The translations under genes and the position numbers were made by a program. 64,000 nucleotides of DNA, taken from positions 62,001-126,000 of the forward strand of contig NZ_JASJOM010000003.1 of assembly GCF_030271255.1 (NCBI RefSeq). The letters are read 5' to 3'. This document shows, piece by piece, positions 17,848-26,403 of the stretch. This stretch comes from Peribacillus folii. Its GTDB lineage: Bacteria > Bacillota > Bacilli > Bacillales > DSM-1321. The notes under the pieces were generated by a model that was not told where the DNA came from, made no database searches, and saw only the letters and a program-made list of their open reading frames with translations. Each line of letters starts with the position of its first letter. The stretch's first letter is position 1.

Positions 17848-18045
17848 ATGATGAATGCAGAAGATGCCAAAGAAGTGCTGAATAAACTGGCAAATCGTGA
17901 AATGGATGAATACAGGATATCGAAGGAAGATTTCTTAGGGTTTCGTAAGGTGCTTGTGAACAGGGAAGATTTTAGGCATTTCCGCGGCAATGCACAGCAT
18001 AACGGTGTGATCATCTATACGTATCTAGATGAAGCTAGAAGCTGA
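17848..18045 (+). CDS. 65-residue hypothetical protein
   Basis: Starts MMNAEDAKEVLNKLANREMD after a strong GGGGG site five bases upstream. Predicted as helix (residues 3-16), then ISKEDFLGFRKVLVNREDFRHF and a final beta strand GVIIYTYLD. No signal, cysteine or membrane segment. It looks like a small folded cytoplasmic protein of the kind common in Bacillaceae. I do not recognise the family. It is convergent with the sigma factor gene and shares a strong hairpin with it. Confidence 0.72.
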   Translation: MMNAEDAKEVLNKLANREMDEYRISKEDFLGFRKVLVNREDFRHFRGNAQHNGVIIYTYLDEARS

Positions 18046-18058
18046 TAACAGGAACAAG

Positions 18059-18091
18059 GGGAGGGTGGCTCACTATTTGAGCCACCCTCCC
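18059..18091. terminator. Shared 3' hairpin between convergent genes
   Basis: GGGAGGGTGGCTCA / TGAGCCACCCTCCC, 14 perfect pairs with a 5-base loop. T-runs on either side are poor, so termination strength is uncertain. Confidence 0.65.
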
Positions 18092-18092
18092 A

Positions 18093-18587
18093 TCATTTAC
18101 AGCCAACATTCATTTGCCTTCTTAATTTGACTAAAGCCGACCTTCGCCAAGATTTGACGGCGGAGGGGGATACTTCGTAAATCTCGGCGATTTCGGTCAC
18201 TGTTCTATTATGCAAGTAGGTCTGCAAAAGCCATCTTTGCTGATTTAAGGTCAATCCTTCCGTGTAGGCGAATATATTTTCACTCTTGAAGGCCTCTTCG
18301 TGTAGGGAAAGGGGGGCCATGATTTCAAGTTTGAGGGCATCTGTTGGTTTGGTGTTGGCATCATATTTATGATGCTTCTTCAATTCATTCATGATCCGGC
18401 CCTTGATGACAGTATAGGCATAGTTATGGAATTTTCCGTGGTCCGCATTGAAATTCCGATAAGACTCCCAGAGGGCGATCAACCCTACTTGGAAATATTC
18501 TTCCTTATTTTTATAAATGGAAAGAGACTGGATGATGTGATGAATCATCGGGGTGAATTTTTCCGTTATCGCCGAAAAATCGGTCAT
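18093..18587 (-). CDS. Sigma-70 family RNA polymerase sigma factor
   Basis: 164 residues. Region 2 is seen in YFQVGLIALWESYRNFN and FHNYAYTVIKGRIMNELKKH (core-binding and -10 recognition helices); region 4 is the C-terminal helix-turn-helix RTVTEIAEIYEVSPSAVKSW followed by RRSALVKLRRQ. There is no region 1 or 3, so it is a small alternative sigma factor, not obviously a classic ECF member: no anti-sigma membrane gene is adjacent. Downstream in an apparent operon after a PilZ protein and a 90-residue ORF, whose frame overlaps its first 26 codons. AAAGG is 11 bases before ATG 18587. Target genes unknown. Confidence 0.8.
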   Translation of the reverse strand: MTDFSAITEKFTPMIHHIIQSLSIYKNKEEYFQVGLIALWESYRNFNADHGKFHNYAYTVIKGRIMNELKKHHKYDANTKPTDALKLEIMAPLSLHEEAFKSENIFAYTEGLTLNQQRWLLQTYLHNRTVTEIAEIYEVSPSAVKSWRRSALVKLRRQMNVGCK

Positions 18588-18783
18588 AAAGCACAACTGC
18601 CTTTGGAAAGTGCACTTTCAAGTATTCCCGGGTGCTTTTACCATATACGATTAAAATTTTTTTAGCGAAAGGGCATATCCGAAGAATGAAAGCTCTAATG
18701 AGTAGGCTTGGATCCGGTTGAAGGCGATTTTCATCCCAGTAACTGGCCGTATCGTGATCAATTGGGAGTGAAATCCTACTCAT
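18511..18783 (-). CDS. 90-residue ORF between PilZ and sigma factor genes
   Basis: Its ATG overlaps the end of the PilZ gene (ATGAGTAG) and its 3' end overlaps the sigma factor gene by 77 bases in another frame. The first 65 residues (including LLIRAFILRICPFAKKILIV) contain one hydrophobic helix flanked by charged residues. The last 25, in the overlap, are His/Pro/Asp-rich and may be non-functional. I do not recognise it. It may be a real coupled small protein, perhaps a modulator of the sigma factor, or a chance open frame; AAAGGA stands only 2-3 bases from the start, which is poor. Confidence 0.42.
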   Translation of the reverse strand: MSRISLPIDHDTASYWDENRLQPDPSLLIRAFILRICPFAKKILIVYGKSTREYLKVHFPKAVVLYDRFFGDNGKIHPDDSSHHPVSFHL

Positions 18784-19135
18784 GTTCCTTTCGATAGGCT
18801 TTTAGCTCCTGAACGATGATCTCTTCCAGTTCTTCCTCTGCATTCATGGAAAAACCGTAAACAAACGAAGAAGGGCCTTGCTGTTTCCAAAGGATTTTCC
18901 CCCGCAATCCAAGGTGATGGTCATTTAGTTTTAACGTAAGCATTAATTCGAAGTCAGCGTCTTCATGTAGATTTAGCGGGGTCTGGAATTTTACTCCCCT
19001 AGGGCTGATGTCGAGAACGGACATGGGCCCGATTCGGCTTTCATGTTCTAAGTTGGCAACCTTTGTAATGCTGAAAAAACCAGGAAGCGGTGGGGAGAAA
19101 CTGAATCGAAATGCTTCATTCCGGTTATATTTCAT
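18776..19135 (-). CDS. PilZ domain protein
   Basis: 119 residues, one PilZ beta barrel. The second c-di-GMP motif is clear: LDISPRGVKFQTP matches (D/N)xSxxG. The N-terminal RxxxR motif is not obvious (NRNEAFRFSF gives only single arginines at 5 and 10), so nucleotide binding may be weak or absent. The C-terminal helix AEEELEEIIVQELKAYRKE may mediate contacts. AGGGG precedes ATG. First gene of a cluster with the ORF at 18511 and a sigma factor. Single-domain PilZ proteins often act as c-di-GMP-controlled adaptors. Confidence 0.8.
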   Translation of the reverse strand: MKYNRNEAFRFSFSPPLPGFFSITKVANLEHESRIGPMSVLDISPRGVKFQTPLNLHEDADFELMLTLKLNDHHLGLRGKILWKQQGPSSFVYGFSMNAEEELEEIIVQELKAYRKEHE

Positions 19136-19211
19136 TATGTATCCCCTTCAAATATTTCTACAGTACGTGCAGATGCTTCAGAAATCGCCCGTCTCAAGAA
19201 AACAGTGCGCA

Positions 19212-20045
19212 TTACCTCTGCGATTTTCGGAATCCGGCATCTTGTGCTTCTTGTTCGGTACAAAACATTTCTTCCGCTTTGGTTATATCGTAGAATTGGC
19301 CGGAGGGAATGTGATAGAGTTTATCGCCTTTAGAATTTATATTCCCTTTAATCTCAGGTTTCGTGCATGTCAAGGCCTCGGCGGTTTCAGGTTTAGGTTT
19401 TGAGGTTTCGATGGTCTTCGAGTCATCGAAGCCTTTTGAAGTGGCGTAGTCTTCAAGAGACCAAATGCCGATTCTCTCTTTTTGGGCCTGTTTTTGAATC
19501 GATTGTAATTCATCCAGATATTTAGTATTTGGAGCATATACATAGGCCACTCTTGCAAGGCCTTTTTCAAGCAGGAGTTTATTCACCATTTTACCATCCA
19601 CATAAAAATAGGCGAGCAGGCGACCATATTTATCTCTTTCGCCAATACCTGTTTCCACTTCAACTGTAGACCCCGCAGGCATTAGATTCTTGGTGAACTT
19701 GCTTGCTTCCGGACCAAACGGCTGTACTGGCTTGGAAGGGTGGACAGTTTCCGGTGTGTCGATCAACAAAAGCCTGACCGTTTCTTCATTGCCATTCGCC
19801 AGTTTGATTTTTACCGTATCGCCGTCAACAACCCTGACGATCTTGGCTGGGAAGGTCTTGCCCTTTTCTTCTTTGACAGGAGAATCTGTATGGGGGTGGA
19901 AGTCTTCATTGGACTTCGAAATTTCTTGTTTCGATCCGTCTTCCAGGCTATCTAATGTTTCCTGGCAGCCAGTCAAGAAGAATATGCAGAACGCACTCAT
20001 GAGAATTGCGTGCAGGCAAGTTTGGAAAAAGGAATTTCCGTTCAT
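19212..20045 (-). CDS. Lipoprotein thermonuclease with C-terminal sunset domain
   Basis: 277 residues. Lipobox FLTGC ends a signal peptide, so the enzyme is tethered outside the cell. The staphylococcal nuclease domain spans about 65-205 with VRVVDGDTVKIKL, the active-site Arg region VRLLLIDTPE and GERDKYGRLLAYFYVDGK holding catalytic Glu/Arg, ending in KERIGIWS. A linker leads to a C-terminal module of about 50 residues (IKGNINSKGDKLYHIPSGQ, then AEEMFCTEQEAQDAGFRKS), which I recognise as the sunset domain often fused to secreted nucleases. It degrades external DNA or RNA. GGAGG precedes ATG. Confidence 0.9.
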   Translation of the reverse strand: MNGNSFFQTCLHAILMSAFCIFFLTGCQETLDSLEDGSKQEISKSNEDFHPHTDSPVKEEKGKTFPAKIVRVVDGDTVKIKLANGNEETVRLLLIDTPETVHPSKPVQPFGPEASKFTKNLMPAGSTVEVETGIGERDKYGRLLAYFYVDGKMVNKLLLEKGLARVAYVYAPNTKYLDELQSIQKQAQKERIGIWSLEDYATSKGFDDSKTIETSKPKPETAEALTCTKPEIKGNINSKGDKLYHIPSGQFYDITKAEEMFCTEQEAQDAGFRKSQR

Positions 20046-20226
20046 TGGTAGTCCTCCATTTCAAAGGTGTTTTTCGTGATTCATGAATCTATATGGCAGG
20101 AATAATACTAACCTATAAAAAAGCGAATGAAAATGATAAAACCTGTAAATTTGCGTTTCTTTGCTACCCTAAAGTCTGATAGTTTCTTATAATGGAAAAG
20201 TGGAATAGAGGAGGAAGGCTTGAATC

Positions 20227-20856
20227 ATGATATTTAGGCTCGAAAAAATCAGGTATAAAGGGATTCTGCATATCGATGAACTGAAAATAACAGCTGGTGC
20301 GGTTACCTGCTTGACTGGAGAAAGCGGAGCGGGAAAGACTTCTTTGCTCCGGCTGTTGAACAGGATGAATGATCCGGATAGCGGTTCGATCTTTTATCAA
20401 GGGCAGTTGCTAGAGAGTTTCAACCCGATCGAGCTGCGGCGTAAAGTCACGATGCTATCGCAAACGCCCTTCACCTTACCGGGAACGATTGAAGAGAATC
20501 TCCAGGCTGGCCTGGAAATGACGGAACGGAAAAAGAAGGATGAGGCAGAATTGTTTAACGTGCTGGAAACGGTTCAATTGCAAAAGTCTTTATCAGAAGG
20601 GGCGGAGAATCTTTCAGGCGGGGAGAAGCAAAGGCTTGCGCTTGCTAGATTGCTGTTATTGAAGCCTGAAGTGTATTTATTGGATGAGCCGACAGCTGCG
20701 CTTGATGAGGAAACCGAGCTGAGGGTGATGAGTTGTTTTTTGGAAGCAGTGAAACGGGATAAGGGAACGGTCATCATGATCACCCACTCCAAACAGCTTG
20801 CTGCAATATGCGCCCAAGAGACGATCACATTGAAAAAGACGAAAGAAGGTGAGTAG
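20227..20856 (+). CDS. fetA: ABC transporter ATPase, FetA/YbbL type
   Basis: 209 residues. Walker A is GESGAGKTS (about 35-43), the Q-loop MLSQTPFTLPGT, signature LSGGEKQRLALARLLLL and Walker B VYLLDEPTAALDE, with switch His in MITHSKQ. It is a short ATPase that powers the permease encoded three bases after its stop. In E. coli the FetAB pair exports iron and protects from peroxide; B. subtilis YjkB/YjkA are the homologues. Assignment to iron export is by family. No Fur or PerR box was identified upstream. Confidence 0.85.
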   Translation: MIFRLEKIRYKGILHIDELKITAGAVTCLTGESGAGKTSLLRLLNRMNDPDSGSIFYQGQLLESFNPIELRRKVTMLSQTPFTLPGTIEENLQAGLEMTERKKKDEAELFNVLETVQLQKSLSEGAENLSGGEKQRLALARLLLLKPEVYLLDEPTAALDEETELRVMSCFLEAVKRDKGTVIMITHSKQLAAICAQETITLKKTKEGE

Positions 20857-20858
20857 TT

Positions 20859-21644
20859 ATGGATGAGAATGGAATAATAAATATTGAGTTCTGGCGTCTT
20901 TGTGCAGCTTATATCTTTGTTGTAGTCCTGCTAATCATCGTGAAATGGCGGGGGATTTCAAGGGAGAAGCAAATCATCCTCGCTACGGTGCGGATGACGG
21001 TACAACTTATCCTTGCCGGGTATGTTTTGACATATATCTTTGAAAATCCCCATCCATTGCTCTCCTTGGCTTTTTTATGCGTGATGGCCCTGTTCTCCAT
21101 CCATAATATTTTTAAGCAAGTTCCATTTACGCCCAATAAGCAAATCAAAAGGATGGTCATCTTAAGCATGTTGACTGGCCCCATGGCTGCCTTGTTTTAT
21201 TTTAATTTAGTCGTGATTCATTTCACCCCTTGGTACGAGCCAAGATATTTCATTCCAATCGCAGGAATGATTGTCGGGAATGCGATGACTGGTGTGACCT
21301 TGGCGCTTAAAAACCTTCATGGCGGGATTGTCGATAATCGGGACAAAGTCGAAGCGATGCTAATGCTGGGAGCCACTCCTGCGAGGGCTGTAAAAAGCTA
21401 TGTGGATGCAGCTTTCGACTCGGCAGTGCTCCCGACACTGAACAATATGCTGGGTATGGGAATCATTTTCCTTCCCGGTATGATGACGGGGCAGATCATG
21501 TCGGGGATAAGCCCGCTCATTGCCATTGAATACCAGATTGCCATCCTTATCGGGATTCTCGGTAGTGTCTCACTGACGGTTGTTCTCTTCATCATGCTGA
21601 GCTTTAGGGCCTTTTTTACCAAAAATGCGCAGCTTTGCATTTAA
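20859..21644 (+). CDS. fetB: ABC transporter permease, FetB/YbbM (UPF0014) type
   Basis: 261 residues, seven hydrophobic helices. Typical blocks of UPF0014 are TVRMTVQLILAGYVL, PIAGMIVGNAMTGVTLAL and LPTLNNMLGMGIIFLPGMMTGQIMSG, the last a coupling segment that contacts the ATPase. Starts three bases after the ATPase stop with GGTGAG as its site, so the two are co-translated and form one exporter, most likely for iron. Confidence 0.87.
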   Translation: MDENGIINIEFWRLCAAYIFVVVLLIIVKWRGISREKQIILATVRMTVQLILAGYVLTYIFENPHPLLSLAFLCVMALFSIHNIFKQVPFTPNKQIKRMVILSMLTGPMAALFYFNLVVIHFTPWYEPRYFIPIAGMIVGNAMTGVTLALKNLHGGIVDNRDKVEAMLMLGATPARAVKSYVDAAFDSAVLPTLNNMLGMGIIFLPGMMTGQIMSGISPLIAIEYQIAILIGILGSVSLTVVLFIMLSFRAFFTKNAQLCI

Positions 21645-21857
21645 TCATTGAAAAATTCTAATAAGTAATAGTTGCAGTTCCATCTATATTTTTGTACTAT
21701 TTTTAGGTACTGAATAGTTTTGGTTTGTTTGTTGGGTATGATAATGCTATTCTGATAAGGAAAAGGGCATTTCTTTTTTCATTTCTTTCCTGATTGGATC
21801 GAGAAACCCCCTTACATAACCTATTTTGTTAATTTATCTTAAAGGAGATTGATTCAT

Positions 21858-22124
21858 ATGGTAGAAAAAACATTTACGGTAACGGCAGAAACAGGAATTC
21901 ACGCTCGTCCAGCTACATTGCTTGTACAAGCTGCAGGAAAATTCGATTCGGATATTAACCTTGCTTATAAAGAGAAAAAAGTGAACCTGAAGTCGATCAT
22001 GGGCGTAATGTCCTTAGGGATTGGCAAAGATGCAGTAATCACGATTTCTGCTGAAGGAAGCGATGAAAACGATGCCCTAAATACACTGGCTGATACATTG
22101 AACAGAGAAGGATTAGCAGAATAA
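21858..22124 (+). CDS. ptsH: Phosphocarrier protein HPr
   Basis: 88 residues, identical in length to B. subtilis HPr. His15 in [11 protein letters not shown] is phosphorylated by Enzyme I for sugar transport; Ser46 in [11 protein letters not shown] is the site for HPr kinase, which makes HPr-Ser-P the cofactor of CcpA. AAAGGAG lies 10 bases before ATG 21858. The stop overlaps the ptsI start by one base. Unlike in B. subtilis, no ptsG or glcT lies upstream, so general PTS proteins are expressed here from their own promoter within 21645-21857. Confidence 0.97.
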   Translation: MVEKTFTVTAETGIHARPATLLVQAAGKFDSDINLAYKEKKVNLKSIMGVMSLGIGKDAVITISAEGSDENDALNTLADTLNREGLAE

Positions 22125-23839
22125 TGTCCACTTTGATTAGTGGAATAGCAGCTTCAAACGGGATAGCCATCGCTAAAGCCTATCGTCTTACAGAGCCAGA
22201 TTTAACGATTGAAAAAAGAAGCATTGAAGACGTTCAGGCAGAAATATCCCGTTTTAAGGAAGCTATTCAAAAGTCAACGGTTGAGTTAGAGGTAATCAGG
22301 GATAAAGCTGAAAAAGATTTAGGGGCCGACAAGGCTGCTATTTTTGATGCGCATCTGCTCGTATTGGCAGATCCGGAGCTTATTAATCCGATCTCCGACA
22401 AAATACAATCGGAAAAAGTCAATGCTGAGTTTTCTCTGAACGAGACAGCAAGCATGTTCATCACGATGTTTGAGCAAATGGATAATGAATACATGAAGGA
22501 ACGTGCAGCGGATATCCGCGACGTTACGAAGAGGGTACTTTCCCATCTGTTAGGTGTCCATATTCCAAATCCGAGCTTGATTGCCGAAGAAGTGATCATC
22601 GTTGCCGAGGATTTGACACCTTCGGATACAGCTCAGCTGAATCCAGTTTACGTGAAAGGGTTTACGACTGACATTGGCGGCCGTACATCTCATTCAGCCA
22701 TTATGGCACGTTCATTGGAGATTCCAGCTATCGTTGGCGCCAAAACAGTTACATCTTCCATTGAAAATGGAGATTTGGTCATCATAGACGGATTAAAGGG
22801 TGAGGTGCATATCAATCCTACTCCTGAATTGGTGAAACGCTACGAAGAGCAACAAGTTGCCTATGCTAACCAAAAGGCTGAGTGGGCCAAGCTGGTTCAT
22901 GAAAAAACGGTTACGAAAGATGGCCATCATGTTGAATTGGCTGCCAACATCGGGACGCCGAAAGATTTGGAAGGCGTACATCAAAACGGCGGTGAAGGAA
23001 TTGGGTTATACCGTACAGAGTTCCTTTATATGGGCAGAAATGACTTCCCTAGTGAGGAAGAACAGTTCGAGGCTTATAAAGCGGTACTGGAAGGAATGGC
23101 AGGAAAGCCTGTGGTAGTCCGCACCCTGGATATTGGCGGAGATAAGGAACTGCCTTACCTACAGCTTCCGAAGGAAATGAATCCCTTCCTTGGATACCGT
23201 GCAATCCGTCTTTGCCTTAATGAACAGCAGATATTCCGGACACAGCTCCGTGCGCTTCTTCGTGCCAGCGTTTATGGAGATTTGAAAATCATGTTCCCGA
23301 TGATCGCCACATTGGCCGAGTTCCGCGAAGCGAAGGCCGTTATGGCCGAAGTCAGACAGGAATTGCTTGATGGCGGTGTTCAAGTTGCCGAGAACATTCA
23401 AGTCGGCATCATGGTCGAGATTCCGTCTACAGCCGTTATGGCAGACGTTTTTGCCAAGGAAGTCGATTTCTTCAGCATCGGCACCAACGATTTGATTCAA
23501 TATACGATGGCTGCCGATAGAATGAATGAGAGAGTATCTTATTTATATCAACCATATAACCCAGCAATTTTACGTCTGGTCAAAATGGTCATCGATGCTG
23601 CTCATAAAGAAGGAAAATGGGCTGGAATGTGCGGTGAAATGGCTGGAGATGAAGTAGCCATCCCGATCCTGATCGGTCTTGGACTTGATGAATTTTCGAT
23701 GAGCGCCACTTCGATCCTGAAAGCACGGTCATTGATCAGCCAACTTTCGCTTGAAGATATGAAAAAACTATCTCAGGACGTTTTAGAGCTGGATACGAAC
23801 GATAACGTGAAAGAAGCGGTTATCAATGCTTTGAAGTGA
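22124..23839 (+). CDS. ptsI: PTS Enzyme I (phosphoenolpyruvate-protein phosphotransferase)
   Basis: 571 residues. The HPr-binding and phosphohistidine domains hold the swivelling His190 in [13 protein letters not shown]; the C-terminal PEP-binding barrel has [15 protein letters not shown], the [10 protein letters not shown] segment, and the active-site Cys region [13 protein letters not shown]. It transfers phosphate from PEP to HPr in the cytoplasm. Coupled to ptsH by a TAATG overlap. A terminator stands about 175 bases downstream. Confidence 0.97.
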   Translation: MSTLISGIAASNGIAIAKAYRLTEPDLTIEKRSIEDVQAEISRFKEAIQKSTVELEVIRDKAEKDLGADKAAIFDAHLLVLADPELINPISDKIQSEKVNAEFSLNETASMFITMFEQMDNEYMKERAADIRDVTKRVLSHLLGVHIPNPSLIAEEVIIVAEDLTPSDTAQLNPVYVKGFTTDIGGRTSHSAIMARSLEIPAIVGAKTVTSSIENGDLVIIDGLKGEVHINPTPELVKRYEEQQVAYANQKAEWAKLVHEKTVTKDGHHVELAANIGTPKDLEGVHQNGGEGIGLYRTEFLYMGRNDFPSEEEQFEAYKAVLEGMAGKPVVVRTLDIGGDKELPYLQLPKEMNPFLGYRAIRLCLNEQQIFRTQLRALLRASVYGDLKIMFPMIATLAEFREAKAVMAEVRQELLDGGVQVAENIQVGIMVEIPSTAVMADVFAKEVDFFSIGTNDLIQYTMAADRMNERVSYLYQPYNPAILRLVKMVIDAAHKEGKWAGMCGEMAGDEVAIPILIGLGLDEFSMSATSILKARSLISQLSLEDMKKLSQDVLELDTNDNVKEAVINALK

Positions 23840-24171
23840 TAAATAGTGGCGAATAGGCTCCCTTTTCATGACTCGTTAGGAGGGGGGGCCGAGCCATCAC
23901 TTATTTCTTTCAATTTTCGGAAATATGTTTATTGCAAAAAAAACGGGGTATATAAGAATCAAGCACAGTTGTTAGCTCTAAGTGGAACAGCTGACATTCT
24001 CATTTCCCCCTTTGACGCCGGTTGGATTATCCAGCCGGTCGTTTTTTTTGAGTCTATATTCATATGGAAGTACTAAAAAAACGCATCAAAATGATTATTC
24101 AGATTTTTCACTTTTCGTTTATAACGCTATAATGGAGTTATATTTGCTATATGGAGAATGGAGGATTTGAA
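23840..24171. other. 332-base intergenic region after ptsI
   Basis: Holds the ptsHI terminator at 24014-24049 and, before the SDR gene, an AT-rich promoter region with TATAAT-like sequence near 24128 (CTATAATGG). Nothing else recognised. Confidence 0.6.
24014..24049 (+). terminator. Terminator of ptsHI
   Basis: CCGGTTGG (24018-24025) pairs with CCAGCCGG (24031-24038) and eight T follow. Confidence 0.85.
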
Positions 24172-24957
24172 ATGGAATTAAACTTGCAACAGAAAAATGC
24201 TTTGATCTTAGCATCAAGTCAAGGGTTGGGGAAAGCGATAGCGGCAGAGCTGGTTAAAGAAGGAGCAAATGTTATGCTGGCCAGCCGCGATGAACAAAAG
24301 CTCGCTGCGGTTCAAAAGGAATTATCACTGCTTGGCGGCGGCAAAGTAGCATATGTAGCAACGGATCTTACGGATGCCGAAGCTATCAAAAGCTTGGTAA
24401 ACCAAACTGCTGCAGAGTTTGGTGGCATAGACATCCTTATAAATAACGCTGGAGGCCCACCAGGGGGAAGCTTTACCGATTTCAATGATGAGGATTGGCA
24501 GCAGTCTTTCGAACTTAATTTACTGAGCTTCATCAGGACCATCCGTGAAAGCCTGCCGCATCTAAAAAAACAGGGTGGCAAAATCGTCAATATCGCATCT
24601 TCATCCATCAAGGAGCCCATTCCAGGACTGATATTATCGAATACCTTCAGGACTGCAATCGTCGGGTTGTCCAAGACATTGGCAACCGAATTGGCACCAG
24701 ACAAGATCCTAATCAACACAGTTGGCCCCGGCAGGATCGCCACGGATCGTGTTCAGCACCTCGACAAAATGAATGCAGAGAAGCTGGGGGTCACACAGGA
24801 GAAGATTACAGAACAATCCATCGGAAAAATCCCCCTTGGCCGCTATGGGCAGCCCGAGGAATTCGCGAAGTTCGTGACATTTCTTGTTTCGGGTGCCAAT
24901 ACATATTTAACCGGCCAATCTTATTTAGTTGACGGGGGAATGGTGAAATCCATTTAA
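24172..24957 (+). CDS. SDR family oxidoreductase
   Basis: 261 residues. The N-terminal cofactor loop is ASSQGLGKAIAAEL (a variant of TGxxxGxG), followed by NNAGG and the active-site Ser in VNIASSSIKEP. The usual YxxxK is not clear: the expected region reads SNTFRTAIVGLSKTLATEL, with Phe in place of the catalytic Tyr and no Lys four residues later, as in the atypical BKR-like SDR subgroup. Ends TGQSYLVDGGMVKSI. GGAGG precedes ATG 24172. Function unknown; possibly weak or altered catalysis. Confidence 0.87.
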   Translation: MELNLQQKNALILASSQGLGKAIAAELVKEGANVMLASRDEQKLAAVQKELSLLGGGKVAYVATDLTDAEAIKSLVNQTAAEFGGIDILINNAGGPPGGSFTDFNDEDWQQSFELNLLSFIRTIRESLPHLKKQGGKIVNIASSSIKEPIPGLILSNTFRTAIVGLSKTLATELAPDKILINTVGPGRIATDRVQHLDKMNAEKLGVTQEKITEQSIGKIPLGRYGQPEEFAKFVTFLVSGANTYLTGQSYLVDGGMVKSI

Positions 24958-24994
24958 ACGTATCATGTAACAAAAAGATTTGGAGGAATCGATA

Positions 24995-25867
24995 GTGACG
25001 CAATTGAAAAAGACAATAGGATTCATAGGTTTAGGAGTCATGGGCAAAAGCATGGCTGGAAATCTGCTTAAAGCAGGATATGAGGTTCGTGTATACACAA
25101 GGACAAAGGAAAAGGCGGATGAGGTGATTTCTCAGGGCGCCACATGGGACGCAGCGCCTAAGGAAATTGCACGGAAGGCCGATGTGATCATTTCCATGGT
25201 AGGTTACCCACGTGATGTGGAAGAAATTTATTTTGGAGAAGACGGGCTTATCGAACATGGCAGGGAAGGAACATATCTAATCGATATGACTACCTCGACC
25301 CCATCTTTGGCGATGGAAATCGCCGAGAAAGCCAAGAAAAAAGGCATGGCTGCATTGGATGCACCTGTTTCCGGAGGCGATATCGGTGCACGTGATGCAA
25401 AGCTTACCATCATGGTAGGCGGGGAAAGTGCCGCATTCGAAGCAGTTAAGCCCATTTTTGATCAGCTGGGCAGTAATGTTGTCCATCAAGGTCCTGCCGG
25501 ATCTGGACAGCATACCAAAATGTGCAATCAAATTGCGATTGCTTCCAATATGATCGGAGTAACTGAAGCGATCTCTTATGCCAAGAAGGCTGGGCTTGAC
25601 CCGGAACGCGTCCTGCAAAGCATTTCATCTGGTTCTGCCGGAAGCTGGTCGCTGTCTAATTTGGTGCCTCGGATGGTCAAAGGAGATTTTGAACCAGGTT
25701 TTTATATCAAGCATTTTATAAAAGATATGAAGATTGCCCTTGATGAAGCGGAAAGAATGGGAATGGACGCTCCGGGATTAAGCTTGAGTAAATCCCTTTA
25801 TGAAGATCTTGCGGAAGCTGGCGAGGAAAATAGCGGGACACAGGCATTATATAAACACTATAATTAA
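24995..25867 (+). CDS. ykwC: Beta-hydroxyacid dehydrogenase YkwC
   Basis: 290 residues. The N-terminal Rossmann motif is GFIGLGVMGKSMAGNL, then the substrate loop DAPVSGGDIGARDAKL and catalytic Lys in GSGQHTKMCNQIAIA, the pattern of 3-hydroxyisobutyrate/tartronate-semialdehyde reductases. Located between ptsI and patA as ykwC is in B. subtilis. GTG 24995 is chosen with GGAGG 8 bases before it; an upstream TTG lies within that site. It reduces or oxidises a small beta-hydroxyacid with NAD(P); the physiological substrate is not known. Confidence 0.88.
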   Translation: MTQLKKTIGFIGLGVMGKSMAGNLLKAGYEVRVYTRTKEKADEVISQGATWDAAPKEIARKADVIISMVGYPRDVEEIYFGEDGLIEHGREGTYLIDMTTSTPSLAMEIAEKAKKKGMAALDAPVSGGDIGARDAKLTIMVGGESAAFEAVKPIFDQLGSNVVHQGPAGSGQHTKMCNQIAIASNMIGVTEAISYAKKAGLDPERVLQSISSGSAGSWSLSNLVPRMVKGDFEPGFYIKHFIKDMKIALDEAERMGMDAPGLSLSKSLYEDLAEAGEENSGTQALYKHYN

Positions 25868-25932
25868 GTGCTAGCTTTTCTTATTTTTGAATAAGCTGAT
25901 AGCGACAGCCTTTACAATGAGGAGTGATCGTT

Positions 25933-26298
25933 ATGGGCGAATTCGATGATATTCATATGAAATTCCAGGAATTAGAGGATGGTCGATATATTGTCAGGAT
26001 TGAAGGGTTTAAGCGTGAAAAAACCATTCATCAAACAAAGCCCATTCGCTGGGACCTGAAATTGATGAATGAAAGTCCTCTGATCCTGCCGGTCAAGTTC
26101 AGTCATATTGAAACGAATGCCGGATTCCAGATCTTAATGCGGGAATTGAAAAACTTAGGCTTTTCAAAACCGCGCTCTGCAAAGGAATTCGAAGAAGTGA
26201 TGGCTGATCTGCTCGGATCGATCGTTGAAGTGAGCCTTACGACGACGAACAAAGAAGAAGGATACCGGGAGATCCGTTTTTTACGGAGATTATATTGA
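25933..26298 (+). CDS. 121-residue hypothetical protein, possibly OB-fold-like
   Basis: Starts after GAGGAG. The order of strands is suggestive: DGRYIVRIEGFKRE, then PIRWDLKLMNESPL, PVKFSHIETNAGFQILMREL, LGFSKPRSAKEF and VEVSLTTTNKEEGYREIRFL. This resembles the layout of phage DUF669-type single-strand DNA-binding proteins (binding of an OB barrel with a helix, ending in a valine/lysine strand). The likeness is a pattern reading only. No phage genes surround it. It stands alone, with a terminator shared with convergent patA. Confidence 0.7.
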   Translation: MGEFDDIHMKFQELEDGRYIVRIEGFKREKTIHQTKPIRWDLKLMNESPLILPVKFSHIETNAGFQILMRELKNLGFSKPRSAKEFEEVMADLLGSIVEVSLTTTNKEEGYREIRFLRRLY

Positions 26299-26353
26299 CC
26301 GCCATCTGGCATTCACTCAAAAAAATGCTTGAGATTGGCATACATCCGAATAA

Positions 26354-26395
26354 TAGGGGCCTTCAATCACTGATCCGATTGAAGGCCTCTTTTTT
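26354..26395. terminator. Bidirectional terminator before patA
   Basis: GGGGCCTTCAATC / GATTGAAGGCCTC, followed by six T on the plus strand; on the minus strand it ends in A-rich/T-poor sequence but lies just past the patA stop. Confidence 0.88.
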
Positions 26396-26403
26396 GTATA
26401 CCG

